Positions 54,007-64,000 of a stretch of 64,000 nt of DNA are shown here, one piece after another. Positions within the stretch are counted from its first letter, which is position 1. Each line of letters opens with the position of its first letter. The notes under the pieces were generated by a model. The model was not told the DNA's origin. It saw only the letters and a list, made by a program, of their open reading frames with translations, and ran no database searches. Origin of the DNA: Paenibacillus larvae subsp. larvae (GTDB lineage Bacteria; Bacillota; Bacilli; Paenibacillales; NBRC-103111); the NCBI RefSeq assembly GCF_002003265.1, contig NZ_CP019687.1:3122001-3186000 (forward strand), in the 5' to 3' direction. Both the position numbers and the translations under genes were made by a program.

Positions 54007-54162
54007 TAATTGGCAAAATATTCCGGTTGGAATATTTATGACATTTGTATGAACAGACATGGTTTAGGCCGCTCCTCTCTCTTTACCGGGAATGGCAGCC
54101 GCCCTCATAATGCAAAGAAGAGTCAGGATAAAGGTGCTGTAAAAGTATACGTCCCAAATATT

Positions 54163-54375
54163 TTACCCGCCTGTTTTTTTACGAAACGGTTTAACTACAA
54201 AAAGGAGATAAAATAAAGTTGGACAGGGTAATTGGATCAATCCCCACAATCCCCAAAACCAGGCATTCCTTCCTCTTCTTCTGGCATTGGTAAATAAACA
54301 GAAACTTTGGATGAGGAGCAGTACGATAATCAGTGGAATTAACCAGACTGCCATATCGGGAGCAATCTGCCTCAT
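54163..54375 (-). CDS. yxlE: YxlE-like small membrane protein (PLDc_N type)
   Basis: A 70-residue protein with two membrane helices (AVWLIPLIIVLLLIQSFCLF and FYLLFVVKPF region) separated by a basic Arg/Trp loop (NARRRGRNAWFWGLWGL), typical of the phospholipase-D N-terminal-like family. In B. subtilis the matching yxlE is in the sigY operon and modulates SigY. The ATG overlaps the yxlC stop (ATGA). Confidence 0.75.
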   Translation of the reverse strand: MRQIAPDMAVWLIPLIIVLLLIQSFCLFTNARRRGRNAWFWGLWGLIQLPCPTLFYLLFVVKPFRKKTGG

Positions 54376-54749
54376 AGGACTTCGTCCTTTCTTCTTTTCC
54401 GCTGCAAAACCAGCAAATAACCGGCCGGGATACCTAAAGAAGCTGCCAGCTGGATACCCATGAAGACGGCAGGTATCTCCGTAAAGGTAAGGAAAGATAC
54501 GGATATTACTGCCAAAGAAGACAATGAAAACCAGGCCAGTTCCCTGCGGGACGCAGCCTTTTGTTGTTTCAATTTTTCGGCAAGCTGTTGGTCAAGCTGC
54601 TCTGCAGAGGGTACCTTTACAGGAAAAAGCTCCTCCGCCTGTTTTAACTGCGCAAGAAGAACGTTCAGTTCCTCGGGGATATCCTCCGTCTCCTGCCTCT
54701 GTTCCCTGGGCCCCGACAAGCTCTGATTCATTTCGTCTTTACGTTTCAT
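54372..54749 (-). CDS. yxlC: YxlC-like probable anti-SigY factor
   Basis: A 125-residue protein with an acidic, helical cytosolic half (ELNVLLAQLKQAEELFPVK ... AEQLDQQLAEKLK), and two closely spaced C-terminal membrane helices. This fits YxlC, the negative regulator of sigma-Y. The ATG at 54747-54749 overlaps the end of the sigY frame by 11 bases. With sigY broken, its binding partner may be gone. Confidence 0.7.
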   Translation of the reverse strand: MKRKDEMNQSLSGPREQRQETEDIPEELNVLLAQLKQAEELFPVKVPSAEQLDQQLAEKLKQQKAASRRELAWFSLSSLAVISVSFLTFTEIPAVFMGIQLAASLGIPAGYLLVLQRKRRKDEVL

Positions 54750-55280
54750 CTGCTTTCAGCTCCTTTCTTAGCCCTTTGAGTCCAATGGACACTCTCGATT
54801 TTATAGTACCTGTCGGAACATTCATCATCTCGGCTATCTCCTCATAAGTAAACCCATAGTAATGCTTCAGCAGAATTGAATACGGGTGCTGTCAGGAATC
54901 TTATGGAAAATCCCCATCGTCTCCGACCATTCTATATTATGAGTACCAAAATTCCATTGAAGTTTTCTCAGCGCATGCTTTTTTTCTTCCTCTATCCATT
55001 TTTTCTCCCGTTTGCATTTGCGAATCTGATCAAAATACTGCCGGGTTCCAATCGTAACCAACCAGGAGGAAAAACGGGAGGTTCCATTATACGAGGAGAG
55101 ATGAGTCATGGCCTTCAGCATCGTTTCCTGCACAAAATCTTCCGCTGTTTCCCGGCTCCATGTTAACTTTAGCGCATATTTGAACAGAAAAGGATAATAG
55201 TGATGGAACAGCAAAGCCAGAGCTTTCTGATCTCCACTTTGCGCCTGCTTAATCCGTGTTTGCTCTTGGGTGGATTCCAT
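54739..55280 (-). pseudogene. sigY: ECF sigma factor SigY gene with a one-base frameshift
   Basis: From the ATG at 55278-55280 the product shows a sigma-70 region 2 (ALALLFHHYYPFLFKYA, DFVQETMLKAM, SRFSSWLVTIGTRQY) but stops at TGA 54867-54869 right after DSTRIQF, before region 4. Region 4 is intact in another frame: ILLKHYYGFTYEEIAEMMN and VPTGTIKSRVSIGLKGL, ending at TAA 54739-54741 within the yxlC start. One missing base in the short T/A run at 54876-54877 would give a 180-residue protein, close to B. subtilis SigY. As read, the protein lacks its -35 binding domain. Confidence 0.85.
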
Positions 55281-55314
55281 CCCGGAAAAGCCCCTTTCCT
55301 GTGACGTCGATGAT

Positions 55315-55342
55315 AATACGAGTACCCGACCAACATGGTTCA
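55315..55342 (-). promoter_or_regulatory. ECF-type autoregulatory promoter of sigY
   Basis: TGAACC (55337-55342), 16 bases and CGTATT (55315-55320), resembling the ECF pattern GAAC-N16-CGTA/C. It lies about 40 bases before the ATG. Confidence 0.5.
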
Positions 55343-55370
55343 CCGAAAAATGCAAAAAATCTGCGGCTGC

Positions 55371-55403
55371 ATAAAACAGCCCAAGCGTATAGCTTGGGCT
55401 GTT
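55371..55403 (-). terminator. Terminator of the atp operon
   Basis: A perfect 12-bp stem, AACAGCCCAAGC/GCTTGGGCTGTT (55392-55403 and 55375-55386), with a 5-base loop and TTAT tail, 13 bases past atpC. It overlaps nothing in sigY. Confidence 0.88.
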
Positions 55404-55415
55404 CTCATATTGGCC

Positions 55416-55832
55416 TTATTGTCTTTTCAAACCATGAACTTCAAGCCGGTTCAATGCCCTTTGAAGAGCCCGTTCAGCCCGGCGGAAATCCAATTCGTCC
55501 TGCTTTTGGGCAAGGCGATTCTCCGCACGCATTTTTGCAGCTTGAGCACGTTCAACATCGATATCCCCCGGAAGTTCGGCACTTTCCGCCAGCACGATCA
55601 CCTTATCTTTTTGCACTTCCATGAAACCGCCATTCACAGCTATGGCATCTTCCGTTCCATTTTCGAGCTTGGCCCGGAAAGGTGCGATTTTCAAAGGTGT
55701 GACCAGAGGAATGTGATTAGGCAGAATACCAAGCTGCCCTTCCACCCCTTCCGCGATAACCATATGAACATTTGCCTCATACACTTTGCGTTCCGGAGTT
55801 ACAATTTCCAAAAGGAAAGTACTCACGTTCAT
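55416..55832 (-). CDS. atpC: ATP synthase F1 epsilon subunit
   Basis: The 138-residue epsilon subunit links the rotor to F1 and can inhibit ATP hydrolysis. It has an N-terminal beta barrel (LLEIVTPERKVYEANVHMV, EGVEGQLGILPNHIPLVTPL) and a two-helix C-terminal part (RAQAAKMRAENRLAQ...RAERALQRALNRL). Length is normal. Confidence 0.95.
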   Translation of the reverse strand: MNVSTFLLEIVTPERKVYEANVHMVIAEGVEGQLGILPNHIPLVTPLKIAPFRAKLENGTEDAIAVNGGFMEVQKDKVIVLAESAELPGDIDVERAQAAKMRAENRLAQKQDELDFRRAERALQRALNRLEVHGLKRQ

Positions 55833-55871
55833 TCCCCCTATAGGGCAAGCGATGACAGCATGCTTGCTGAA

Positions 55872-57302
<1,431 letters not shown>

Positions 57303-57381
57303 CTAAAGAAAAGCTTTCTTCATAAGCGGTACTAGGTCTTGACCCGATACCCAACCGTTTGCAGGCCGGGACTGGTCCATC

Positions 57382-58239
57382 CTACAGAGCATTGGCGCCA
57401 GCCACAATCTCAGAAATCTCCTGAGTAATGGCAGCTTGTCGTGCCCGGTTATAGGTAAGGGTAAGGTTGGAAATCATCTTCGTCGCATTCTTCGTCGCAC
57501 TACCCATAGCTGTCATCCGAGCCCCAAATTCGCTGGCCTTGCTCTCCAATACCGCACTGTAAATCAGAGTCTCAGCATATCTTGGAAGAAGAATTTCCAG
57601 TACACCTTCCGGAGACGGTTCATATTCATAGCTGATTGTTGTAGCGTCTTCTGTCACATCATCCAGCGGCAAGAAACGTTTTTCTACAGGAACTTGGGAA
57701 ATTGCATTAATGAACTGATTATATACGAGATACAATTCATCAAATTCGCCTTCTGCGAACATCGTTACCGCAGCATTGGCAATGGATTTAATGTCAGAAA
57801 AATTGACATTATCAGGCAATCCCGTTACTTCTTCTACGATGGGAATACCGCGTCTTTTGAGAAAGTCTCTGCCTTTTCGTCCTACTACAAATACCGCGTA
57901 CTCGTCCTTGGATGCATGCTTGGTGTTAAAAGTATTCATCAATTTACGAAGCAAGTTAGAGTTAAACCCGCCGGCAAGCCCGCGGTCGGAAGTTATTACA
58001 AGATAGCCCGTCTTTTTGATTGGTCTTTTGTCCAGCATAGGATGCTTAAACCCTGATGTTCCGGCGGCAATGCCAGAGACAAACTCTTTGATCTTTTCCA
58101 CATAAGGTCTGGAGGATTGTGCCGCTTCCTGAGCTTTCCTCAGGTTAGATGCCGCGACCATCTCCATCGCTTTGGTGATTTGCTTCGTATTTTGGATACT
58201 TTTGATCTGACGCTTAATATCGCGCATGGATACAGCCAA
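57382..58239 (-). CDS. atpG: ATP synthase F1 gamma subunit
   Basis: The gamma rotor shaft. The product (about 285 aa) has the N-terminal helix SMRDIKRQIKSIQNTKQITKAMEMVAASNLRK and C-terminal helix GSATKNATKMISNLTLTYNRARQAAITQE. I place the start at TTG 58237-58239 (MAVSMRD, as in relatives) with GGTGGTGA 6-8 bases upstream; GTGs at 58246-58251 are alternatives but have no site. An unusual 200-base spacer with palindromes separates it from atpA. Confidence 0.9.
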   Translation of the reverse strand: MAVSMRDIKRQIKSIQNTKQITKAMEMVAASNLRKAQEAAQSSRPYVEKIKEFVSGIAAGTSGFKHPMLDKRPIKKTGYLVITSDRGLAGGFNSNLLRKLMNTFNTKHASKDEYAVFVVGRKGRDFLKRRGIPIVEEVTGLPDNVNFSDIKSIANAAVTMFAEGEFDELYLVYNQFINAISQVPVEKRFLPLDDVTEDATTISYEYEPSPEGVLEILLPRYAETLIYSAVLESKASEFGARMTAMGSATKNATKMISNLTLTYNRARQAAITQEISEIVAGANAL

Positions 58240-58257
58240 CTTTTTCACCACCTTAAA

Positions 58258-58313
58258 GTTTTTGCGTTAGCAAAAACTACTTCGTAGCATTACCTTGTTT
58301 CGCAAAGCGAAAC
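58258..58313. repeat. Cluster of short perfect palindromes in the atpA-atpG spacer
   Basis: Three hairpin-forming units in a row: GTTTTTGC-gtta-GCAAAAAC (58258-58277), CTAC-ttc-GTAG (58277-58287) and GTTTCGC-aaa-GCGAAAC (58297-58313). None has a terminator-type T run in the right place. The rest of the 200-base spacer has no gene. Confidence 0.85.
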
Positions 58314-58375
58314 TAACTTCTCGTAAGCACTGCGTATATATATAAAAACCGTTTATTATTTCGCTTTTTCTGCAT

Positions 58376-58393
58376 TAGCATTTTGCATAATTC
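58376..58393 (-). repeat. Copy 2 of the dispersed 18-bp intergenic repeat
   Basis: The minus strand here reads GAATTATGCAAAATGCTA, identical to 2860-2877 on the plus strand. Confidence 0.6.
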
Positions 58394-58439
58394 ACGATGA
58401 TGGTTGAGCTTGCGGGAGCAAGATCAACACCGATTTATC

Positions 58440-59963
<1,524 letters not shown>

Positions 59964-59973
59964 TCACCCCTAT

Positions 59974-60525
59974 CTACAGTGATTGAGCTTGTTTCAATGA
60001 TTTTTGTAAACGGTCCAGCTTACCTTTCAAGCTGCCGTCATATACACGGTCTCCGATTTGGACAGTAACACCGCCAATAAGACTTGAATCTAGAACAGTT
60101 TCTAAACGTATGGTCTTACCAGTTAATTTAGCGAAATAATCGATGAGATCTTTTTCTTGTTCCGGATTAAGAGCAAATGGTGTATGCACCACCGCATTTG
60201 CCCTGCCAAGTTTCTCGTTGGCGATATCTACAAAGTCATGGAGCAAAACAGGCAAAATGCCTATCCGTTTTCTGGATACCATCAATTTTAAAGTATTCAG
60301 AACAGGGGCGGACATTTTCCCTTCCAATGTTTTTTGCAGAACGTCATTTTTCACATCCGATTCCACGTTGGGATGGTTTAGAAAAGCATCCAATTCCCTA
60401 TCACCCTGAATCAGTTCGACCATTACTTTCAGCTCTTCTTCCACTTGGGAAACTGTGTTTTGCTCCTGGGCTACTTCGAAAAGTGCTTTGGCATAACGTT
60501 TAGCAACAACGATATCATTGTTCAT
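59974..60525 (-). CDS. atpH: ATP synthase F1 delta subunit
   Basis: The 183-residue delta subunit joins the stator b subunits to F1. It is helical in the N-terminal domain (VVAKRYAKALFEVAQEQN) and ends with the conserved block SLIGGVTVQIGDRVYDGSLKGKLDRL. It overlaps atpF by 11 bases. Confidence 0.94.
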   Translation of the reverse strand: MNNDIVVAKRYAKALFEVAQEQNTVSQVEEELKVMVELIQGDRELDAFLNHPNVESDVKNDVLQKTLEGKMSAPVLNTLKLMVSRKRIGILPVLLHDFVDIANEKLGRANAVVHTPFALNPEQEKDLIDYFAKLTGKTIRLETVLDSSLIGGVTVQIGDRVYDGSLKGKLDRLQKSLKQAQSL

Positions 60526-61009
60526 ACTTGTCCCCCTCTACCTCTTTGAGGTATTGGTTCACAAGTTTTTGCTGCTCGCCTGCATCGACTTCTTTTTCAA
60601 GAACCTTCGAGGCAATCAACACGGACATATCGCCGACTTGCTCGCGAAGGGCAGCAATAGCTTTGTTCTTTTCGCTTTCAATATCACGTACAGCCTCTTC
60701 CTTGATGCGGGAAGCATCCTCTTTGGCTTTGTGTACGATCTCTTCCGCTTGCCGTGTGCTGGCCTGTTTAGCCTGTTCGACAATATTGTAAGCATCCTTG
60801 CGCGCTTCCTGGATAGCCTCTTTTTGCTCTGCTACCAGCTGCTCTGCCTGCGTACGGTTAGTTTCAGCTGATTTAAGCTGTTCTTGAACCAGTTCCGCGC
60901 GTTTTTCCATAATGCCGAATAATGGGCCGAACGCATATTTATTTAAAAGCCAATATAAAATTGCAAAGGCAAAAATCGCAAACACAAACGATTCCCAATG
61001 CCAAGACAT
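60515..61009 (-). CDS. atpF: ATP synthase Fo b subunit
   Basis: The 164-residue stator subunit has one N-terminal membrane helix (FVFAIFAFAILYWLLNKYAF) and a long charged coiled coil, then the C-terminal region that binds delta. Length is normal for Bacillales. Confidence 0.95.
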   Translation of the reverse strand: MSWHWESFVFAIFAFAILYWLLNKYAFGPLFGIMEKRAELVQEQLKSAETNRTQAEQLVAEQKEAIQEARKDAYNIVEQAKQASTRQAEEIVHKAKEDASRIKEEAVRDIESEKNKAIAALREQVGDMSVLIASKVLEKEVDAGEQQKLVNQYLKEVEGDKYEQ

Positions 61010-61110
61010 TCATTCCACTCCTTTCCAGACCTAAACCGGATTTGAATTCATCTTAAAGCAAAACGAAGGCGTGGATGGCACAGGCCTTCCCCGCCCAACC
61101 TTGGCTATGG

Positions 61111-61356
<246 letters not shown>

Positions 61357-61427
61357 TCAAAATAAATATAAGTTCTCTAATCTGCCGAAGCAGGTAACCC
61401 CGGTCAGTTTCGATTTGCAACAGAGAA

Positions 61428-62207
61428 TCAGTGTCCTTCTTCGTGTTTGGTGGAATCCGCAATGTATACCATAGTCAGAATCGTAAACAAGAAGGCCTGG
61501 ATGGCACCGACAAAGATACTGAAACCTTGCCATGCGATAAGCAGAGGCGTACCAAATATTCCTGCCATCAGAATCGTAGCAATTAGAACCTCTCCCGCAA
61601 AAATGTTGGCAAACAAACGAAGGGCCAGAGTAACTGGTTTAGCCAACGTCTCAATAAGATTGAGCGGGAAAAAGAACCAGAACGGCTGGAAATAATGTTT
61701 CAGATAATGTTTAGTATTGCGTGTTAGACCCAGGAAATGGACTAGGAAGAATACGATGGCGGCGAGTCCGGATGTGACGGACAAATCAGCTGTAGGTGAT
61801 TTCCACCAAGCGATTTCGACACCTTCTTTTCCTTTTGCAACAGCTTCCTGGATAGTTTGTTCAGATACGATGTTATGTCCTGCAACCGTAAGAGGCTCAT
61901 GATGTTCGGTTACAATTCCAAACGGAAGACCCAACAGGTTGGAAACAAAGATGAACATAATCAAGGTCATACCAAGTGAGATATAGGTCTTGGCTTGTTT
62001 TAAAGGCATGGTGCTGGCTATCAAATTGTGTACAAATTCGACGACCCACTCCATGAAGTTTTGAAGCTTCGACGGATTGTCTACTGATAAATTCCTGACG
62101 CTCAGTTTTGCTAAAACAAATACGATAATGCAGCTGATAATAATAGCCAAGAACGTAGAAATATCAATATTTAAACCGCCGATTTCTAGAACTGGAAATT
62201 TATGCAT
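61428..62207 (-). CDS. atpB: ATP synthase Fo a subunit
   Basis: The 259-residue membrane stator subunit has the essential Arg region LALRLFANIFAGEVLIAT and a partner Gln-like segment near the C-terminus (FSIFVGAIQAFLFTILTMVYI). Length and helices are normal. Confidence 0.96.
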   Translation of the reverse strand: MHKFPVLEIGGLNIDISTFLAIIISCIIVFVLAKLSVRNLSVDNPSKLQNFMEWVVEFVHNLIASTMPLKQAKTYISLGMTLIMFIFVSNLLGLPFGIVTEHHEPLTVAGHNIVSEQTIQEAVAKGKEGVEIAWWKSPTADLSVTSGLAAIVFFLVHFLGLTRNTKHYLKHYFQPFWFFFPLNLIETLAKPVTLALRLFANIFAGEVLIATILMAGIFGTPLLIAWQGFSIFVGAIQAFLFTILTMVYIADSTKHEEGH

Positions 62208-62234
62208 TTTCCTTCATTCACCCCTTTCCATGCA

Positions 62235-62606
62235 CTACGCTTTATATCCTTTGTTGGATAAAATACCAATCAACAGCATGAAAAGCTGTATAAGGAATAA
62301 TCCGATAATGGTGGTAACTAGATGAATTTGTCCGGCATACTTGACAGCAATCATAACGGCAAGCAAAGCGGAACAAGCTCTGGTCACAAACCCCAGACTA
62401 ACCTTTTTCCCTTTGTTCTGCAAGCTGTACAAGGTGATTACTTCGATTCTCCGCTTTAGCAGGTAAGCATTGAACAAGCTGACTGAAACTCCTAGAATCA
62501 GTCCGGCCACATATGGTCTAAGCGGGACCGATAAAGCCCAGGTAAGCAAACAGATGCTCAGGAAAAAGAGAGCGAAGCGCATGGCGGTCTTAAGGTAATC
62601 ATTCAT
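62235..62606 (-). CDS. atpI: ATP synthase protein I
   Basis: A 123-residue, four-helix membrane protein in the position of atpI; it assists c-ring assembly in related bacteria. Conserved positions are few, so the identification rests on placement between atpZ and atpB and on its helix pattern. It overlaps atpZ by 8 bases. Confidence 0.85.
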   Translation of the reverse strand: MNDYLKTAMRFALFFLSICLLTWALSVPLRPYVAGLILGVSVSLFNAYLLKRRIEVITLYSLQNKGKKVSLGFVTRACSALLAVMIAVKYAGQIHLVTTIIGLFLIQLFMLLIGILSNKGYKA

Positions 62607-62832
62607 TTGAGTCCTCCAAGAACTTCTTGAGCAGTATTATTACAGTGGCTATTCCGATGAAAAATCCGGTAAAAACACCGCCCAATATCCAGTTTTTCGA
62701 CCAGCCAAAATGCAGATGGAAATAGCGTCCAATCCAATAACCAAACAATGTGCAAGCGGCTATGTCCAACCCCATGGCACTGACTAACCCGGCGGCCTTC
62801 CACGGATTAGGGTTAGAGTTAGGCGTTTTCAA
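62599..62832 (-). CDS. AtpZ/AtpQ-like small ATP synthase membrane protein
   Basis: A 77-residue protein with two membrane helices (SAMGLDIAACTLFGYWIG and LGGVFTGFFIGIATVIIL), the AtpZ/AtpR (PF09527) pattern. It begins the atp operon, as in many Firmicutes. Suggested to help Fo assembly or magnesium transport; unproven here. Confidence 0.8.
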   Translation of the reverse strand: MKTPNSNPNPWKAAGLVSAMGLDIAACTLFGYWIGRYFHLHFGWSKNWILGGVFTGFFIGIATVIILLKKFLEDSNE

Positions 62833-62886
62833 AATAATTCCACCTTAAAAGAATGTCTGTGATTTGCGTCACACCAATCCTACATT

Positions 62887-62916
62887 ATTTTATCCAAGCC
62901 ATCTTCCTTTTGTCAA
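62887..62916 (-). promoter_or_regulatory. Sigma-A promoter of the atp operon
   Basis: TTGACA (62911-62916), 18 bases and TAAAAT (62887-62892), about 55 bases before the atpZ ATG. Confidence 0.75.
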
Positions 62917-62947
62917 TTCATTCCTGTAGAACGTTCAAATGGAAGGA

Positions 62948-62985
62948 GAACAGGAAAACCCTTATTTATCAAGGTTTTCTTGTTC
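62948..62985 (-). terminator. Hairpin after the UDP-GlcNAc 2-epimerase gene
   Basis: Arms 62948-62963 and 62971-62985 pair almost fully around a 7-base loop. T tail is weak, so termination is probable but not certain. Confidence 0.6.
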
Positions 62986-63035
62986 TTCAAACCAAACACC
63001 ATAACTGTATACTTTCATGTTTTGTCAATATATTG

Positions 63036-64000
63036 TCACGGATGGAACGGTTCTGGCCTATCAGAAATATAACCGAAATCATAGAGAATGGATTGGACGA
63101 TCCGTTTAGAGGCCTGACCGTCTCCGTACGGATTGACCGCTTCTCTCATTCGGTCATATTTGGATACATTTGTCAAAAGAGCCTTTGTGCTTTCGTACAC
63201 TTTCTCCTCGTCGGTACCTACGAGTTCCAAAGTGCCAGCTTCCACTCCCTCCGACCGCTCAGTGGTGTCCCGCAATACCAGAACCGGTACGCCAAATGAA
63301 GGCGCCTCTTCCTGCAGCCCACCGGAATCCGTTAAGATCATATGGGTATGAGGATAGAAGTTGTGGAATTCAAAAACATCAAGCGGATCAATCAGCTTGA
63401 TTCGTTCGTGATCTCCTAGGATCTCATATGCAGGTTCTTTTACTGCTGGGCTAGGATGTACAGGATATACTACCACGACATCGTCAAACTCATCTGCGAT
63501 TCTTCTCACAGCTTGGAAAATTTGTCTATGCGGTTTTCCTTGAGCTTCCCGGCGATGGGCTGTCATCAAAATCATTCTTTTCCCTTTTGCCCACTCCAAT
63601 ACCGGATGATGGAAGTCTTTTTTCACAGTGTACTGGAACACATCCGTTACTGTATTTCCGGTTATATAAATTTGACCTTCATTTTTATTTTCTTTGCGCA
63701 AATTCCCCGCCGACCAGCCAGTAGGAGCAAAATGCAGATCCGCCAGAACCCCTGTCAGCTGACGGTTCATCTCTTCCGGATAAGGAGAAAGCTTGTTCCA
63801 CGTACGCAAACCAGCCTCCACATGGCCCACCTTAATTTTTTGCATAAATGCCGCATAGCTGGCAAGGAATGTAGTAAGCGTGTCCCCATGAACCAGAATC
63901 AGATCTGGCTGGGCTTCACGGAATATAGGCTCCAGTCCCTGTAACACACGAATGGTGATTTCATTCAGCGTCTGACGGTTCTTCATTACATTCAGGTCAA
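63036..64000 (-). CDS. mnaA: UDP-N-acetylglucosamine 2-epimerase (MnaA/WecB), 5' end outside window
   Basis: This enzyme converts UDP-GlcNAc to UDP-ManNAc for wall teichoic acid or secondary wall polymer linkage units. At least 321 residues are present, running off the edge upstream of the in-window Met in DLNVMKNRQTLNEIT. Motifs: LVHGDTLTTFLASYAAF, VGHVEAGLRTWNKLSPYPEEMNRQ and the C-terminal LTDSGGLQEEAPSFGVPVLVLRDTTERSE-like block with active-site Glu residues. It fits with tagO, which starts the same kind of polymer. The missing N-terminus (about 60 residues) lies beyond 64000. Confidence 0.95.
   Translation of the reverse strand, partial: DLNVMKNRQTLNEITIRVLQGLEPIFREAQPDLILVHGDTLTTFLASYAAFMQKIKVGHVEAGLRTWNKLSPYPEEMNRQLTGVLADLHFAPTGWSAGNLRKENKNEGQIYITGNTVTDVFQYTVKKDFHHPVLEWAKGKRMILMTAHRREAQGKPHRQIFQAVRRIADEFDDVVVVYPVHPSPAVKEPAYEILGDHERIKLIDPLDVFEFHNFYPHTHMILTDSGGLQEEAPSFGVPVLVLRDTTERSEGVEAGTLELVGTDEEKVYESTKALLTNVSKYDRMREAVNPYGDGQASKRIVQSILYDFGYISDRPEPFHP

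Overview
The window is a chromosomal segment from a low-to-mid GC, spore-forming, flagellated Firmicute of the Paenibacillus type. The signs are sporulation genes (spoIIID, spoIIQ, spoIID, an alpha/beta SASP), the degS-degU-comFA-comFC-yvyF-flgM-flgN-flgK block, mbl-flhO-flhP, an 11-gene nuo operon without nuoEFG, and a csaB/SLH surface-protein locus. The 18.1-21.1 kb S-layer gene strongly resembles my memory of Paenibacillus larvae splA. Its single extra A would fit the disrupted allele I recall for P. larvae genotype ERIC I. That species and genotype call is recall plus inference, not a database result. Every gene is on the minus strand except one thioesterase (7297-8040, plus).

Reading along minus-strand transcription, from high to low coordinates. 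64.0-63.0 kb: 5'-truncated UDP-GlcNAc 2-epimerase gene. 62.8-55.4 kb: atpZ-atpI-B-E-F-H-A-G-D-C, encoding the F1Fo ATP synthase, with a good sigma-A promoter and a strong terminator. 55.3-54.2 kb: a sigY-type ECF sigma factor gene broken by a one-base frameshift, then yxlC- and yxlE-like genes. 53.8-43.7 kb: nuoABCDHIJKLMN. 43.6-39.2 kb: SLH-anchored subtilase, DUF1146 protein, murA. 39.0-33.1 kb: spoIID, spoIIQ, spoIIID, mbl, flhO, flhP and an EpuA-like gene. 33.0-30.2 kb: CDP-alcohol phosphatidyltransferase, fabZ, pgcA. 30.1-18.1 kb is a cell-surface region: DUF5693 membrane protein, csaB (pyruvylates the SLH anchor polymer), tagO (starts wall polymer synthesis), a 1280-residue SLH protein with a sigma-D-type promoter, and the frameshifted splA. 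17.9-16.2 kb: SASP gene and metK. 16.1-15.0 kb: a decayed phosphodiester-glycosidase gene. 15.0-9.9 kb: degS-degU, a glycosyltransferase-like gene, comFA-comFC.

Between comFC and yvyF, where relatives usually have adjacent genes, lies about 7 kb of accessory DNA. It holds an RRNPP-type TPR/HTH receptor gene whose 3' end overlaps a 49-codon secreted-propeptide gene (a probable unreported peptide quorum-sensing pair), a convergent orphan type II thioesterase, and a nosD-nosL-nosY-nosF-YtkA-like copper-associated cluster with no nosZ. The window then ends in yvyF, a frameshifted flgM behind a sigma-D promoter, flgN and a partial flgK.

The most interesting items are the receptor/propeptide pair, the sigma-D promoters of flgM and of the large SLH protein, the set of broken regulatory or surface genes (splA, flgM, sigY, glycosidase), and several unexplained inverted repeats and hairpins. 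The flgM and sigY lesions are single-base losses in A runs, so sequencing error must be excluded first.
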